NCBI RefSeq assembly: GCF_001578875.1
Contig: NZ_KQ969506.1
Coordinates: 649,189 to 706,796 of the forward strand
Origin: Streptococcus sp. DD13
GTDB lineage: Bacteria > Bacillota > Bacilli > Lactobacillales > Streptococcaceae
Length of the DNA stretch: 57,608 nucleotides
Direction: 5' to 3'
Positions 56,487-57,608 of this stretch are shown piece after piece (the first letter of the stretch is position 1; each line of letters starts with the position of its first letter). A program made the translations under genes and the position numbers. Under the pieces are notes generated by a model, which saw nothing but the letters and a program-made list of their open reading frames with translations, made no database searches and was not told the origin of the DNA.

Positions 56487-57338
56487 ATGAGAAAGAAAAT
56501 TAAACCTATTTTTGTCTATCTCTTCTTCGCAGTTCTCATGATTTTTTTCATCATGAACTACGGAGTAGTTGAGACAATCAACGAAATAGGCAAGTCCGAT
56601 CCTCCTCGTTCAACAGCGTCTCAAAATGCCACGACAGCTTCGTCAACTACTCAGTTAGTGCATATTGATAACGCCCTCACCATGAAACCGATTATTGATC
56701 TTTCTGGATGGCAACTCCCTCAAGATATTGATTATGACACTTTGTCCCAAAATATCTCTGGAGTGATCCTTCGGGTTCAAAGCGGTTCCAGCACGAAAAA
56801 AGACAATACCGCCTCAGATGCGAACGGATTAGACAAAGCCTTTGAAACGCACATCAAAGAGTTTCAAGCTCGCGGAATCCCTGTTGCTGTATATGCCTAT
56901 GCGACAGGTACCAGTGACGAGTCCATGCGACAAGAAGCCCAAAGTTTTTACAAGGCTGCTAGTCCCTATCATCCGACCTTTTACTGGATCGATGTAGAAG
57001 AAAAAACCATGTCGGATATGAATGCAGGTGTTGAAGCTTTTCGATCTGAACTCTCTAGTCTGGGAGCGAAAAAAATTGGTATCTATATCGGAACCTATTT
57101 CATGAATGAACACAGCATCAATACAGATAAATTTGATTCTGTCTGGATTCCGATTTATGGTAGCAACAATGGTTATTTTGATGCCGCACCAAATACCGAT
57201 ATTGACTATGACCTCCATCAATATACTTCTGAAGGTCATCTAAATGGATTTGCCAATAGCCTGGATCTCAATATTTTAACCACCCTAAAAGATCCAAATG
57301 AAGTCTACAAAAAGCTATTCGGCGGATCTGCTAACTAA
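56487..57338 (+). CDS. GH25-family lysozyme (muramidase), membrane-anchored
   Basis: A 283-residue protein with an N-terminal helix (about residues 7-24, FVYLFFAVLMIFFIMNYGVV), a Ser/Thr linker and a GH25 domain from about residue 68. The catalytic-site strands are PIIDLSGWQLPQ (Asp) and TFYWIDVEEKTM (Asp and Glu), with GIPVAVYAYAT and GIYIGTYFM between and after. GH25 enzymes cut between MurNAc and GlcNAc. No cell-wall-binding repeats are present, so it probably stays anchored and remodels the wall. The message appears leaderless. Confidence 0.92.
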   Translation: MRKKIKPIFVYLFFAVLMIFFIMNYGVVETINEIGKSDPPRSTASQNATTASSTTQLVHIDNALTMKPIIDLSGWQLPQDIDYDTLSQNISGVILRVQSGSSTKKDNTASDANGLDKAFETHIKEFQARGIPVAVYAYATGTSDESMRQEAQSFYKAASPYHPTFYWIDVEEKTMSDMNAGVEAFRSELSSLGAKKIGIYIGTYFMNEHSINTDKFDSVWIPIYGSNNGYFDAAPNTDIDYDLHQYTSEGHLNGFANSLDLNILTTLKDPNEVYKKLFGGSAN

Positions 57339-57390
57339 TTTTTGTTTATAATTTTTATTTTGACTGCTTATTCGTCAAAAAACTATCACA

Positions 57391-57508
57391 AAGGAGTGCC
57401 TCTGGCTGAGATTGCATCTGCAAAATCCTCAAACCTGATCTAGTTCGTACTAGCGTAGGGATTGTGTCTGCTTGCTTTTTTTCATGGGCCTCCTTTCACC
57501 TAAGGAGG
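57391..57508 (+). ncRNA. TPP riboswitch with Shine-Dalgarno-sequestering hairpin
   Basis: The THI-box signatures GGCTGAGA (57404-57411) and ACCTGATCTAGTTCGTACTAG (57433-57453; one base variant from the usual box, described in part) followed by CGTAGGGA are present. Downstream, CCTCCTT (57489-57495) can pair with AAGGAGG (57502-57508), the ribosome-binding site of thiT, so control is probably at translation. A promoter TTGACT-18-TATCAC (57360-57389) precedes it. Confidence 0.93.
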
Positions 57509-57515
57509 TTCTTTT

Positions 57516-57608
57516 ATGTCTACACGCACTCATTTGCAAACACTTAGCGAAGTGGCTCTTTTTTCAGCAATCGGATTAATCTTGGACCGCTTCATGCTGT
57601 TTCAGTTA
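57516..57608 (+). CDS. thiT: Thiamine ECF transporter S component ThiT, partial at the window edge
   Basis: The first 31 codons are in the window: MSTRTHLQTLSEVALFSAIG, then LILDRFMLFQL. A basic start followed by a hydrophobic helix fits ThiT. AAGGAGG lies seven bases upstream. A TPP riboswitch directly before the gene fixes its role in thiamine uptake. The rest is beyond the window. Confidence 0.85.
   Translation, partial: MSTRTHLQTLSEVALFSAIGLILDRFMLFQL

Overview
The window is chromosomal DNA of an oral Streptococcus, most likely of the sanguinis/mitis group. The evidence is the gene set and gene order: rplS beside a chorismate mutase, a flavodoxin and a DHH phosphodiesterase; ftsE-ftsX-prfB; a ppc-ftsW-tuf-tpiA neighbourhood; the whiA-yvcK-rapZ operon; and a Mn-type riboswitch before a P-type ATPase. 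I cannot assign the species from the sequence alone. I see no rRNA, prophage, insertion sequence or CRISPR array. There is one tRNA, tRNA-Arg(CCU).

Layout. 1-3.8 kb (minus): two NADPH-dependent FMN reductases, a flavin transferase (ApbE) without a signal peptide, and Pde2. 3.8-5.9 kb (plus): flavodoxin, chorismate mutase and a CLC-type anion transporter. 5.9-9.2 kb: a membrane-anchored surface protein, a decayed gap, cutC, tRNA-Arg and rplS. 9.2-12.5 kb: whiA-yvcK-rapZ and ridA. 12.6-17.3 kb: a repeat element, an iron-type alcohol dehydrogenase, and the ypmB-aspB-asnS group. 17.4-22.5 kb: MarR regulator, lipoprotein, yaaA, DUF1836, a hemolysin III-like protein and a MocR regulator. 22.5-26 kb: a heterodimeric ABC exporter. 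26.2-30.8 kb: DegV, TetR and proBAC. 30.9-35.1 kb: DinG helicase, metallo-hydrolase and alpha/beta hydrolase. 35.1-37.2 kb: an AT-rich accessory patch with a CPBP protease remnant, a rhomboid protease, an orphan bacteriocin-like gene and a small membrane-protein gene broken by TGA. 37.2-44.7 kb: ftsE-ftsX, prfB with its programmed frameshift, queG, a VanZ-like gene, and a calcium/manganese ATPase under a yybP-ykoY riboswitch. 44.7-48.6 kb: DUF1934, HD hydrolase, HAD phosphatase and a FemABX ligase. 48.6-55.3 kb: tpiA and tuf with two more repeat copies, ppc and ftsW. 55.4-57.6 kb: a DUF4430 lipoprotein with an ECF S component, a GH25 lysozyme, and a TPP riboswitch leading into thiT, which runs off the edge.

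Two observations affect how the window should be read. First, five minus-strand genes (FMN reductase 2, aspB, proA, tpiA, DUF4430 lipoprotein) are each broken by the apparent loss of one base in a short A run. Because tpiA is normally indispensable for a sugar fermenter, I read these as probable consensus errors rather than real pseudogenes. Second, at least five genes (ypmB, marR, yaaA, the HD hydrolase, GH25) have a -10 box only 6-7 bases before the ATG and no usable ribosome-binding site, so they are probably leaderless. The most unusual accessory content is the decayed bacteriocin-like locus at 35.1-36.9 kb. A three-copy intergenic repeat with terminator hairpins (12.6, 48.7 and 49.7 kb) is the other structure that standard annotation would miss.
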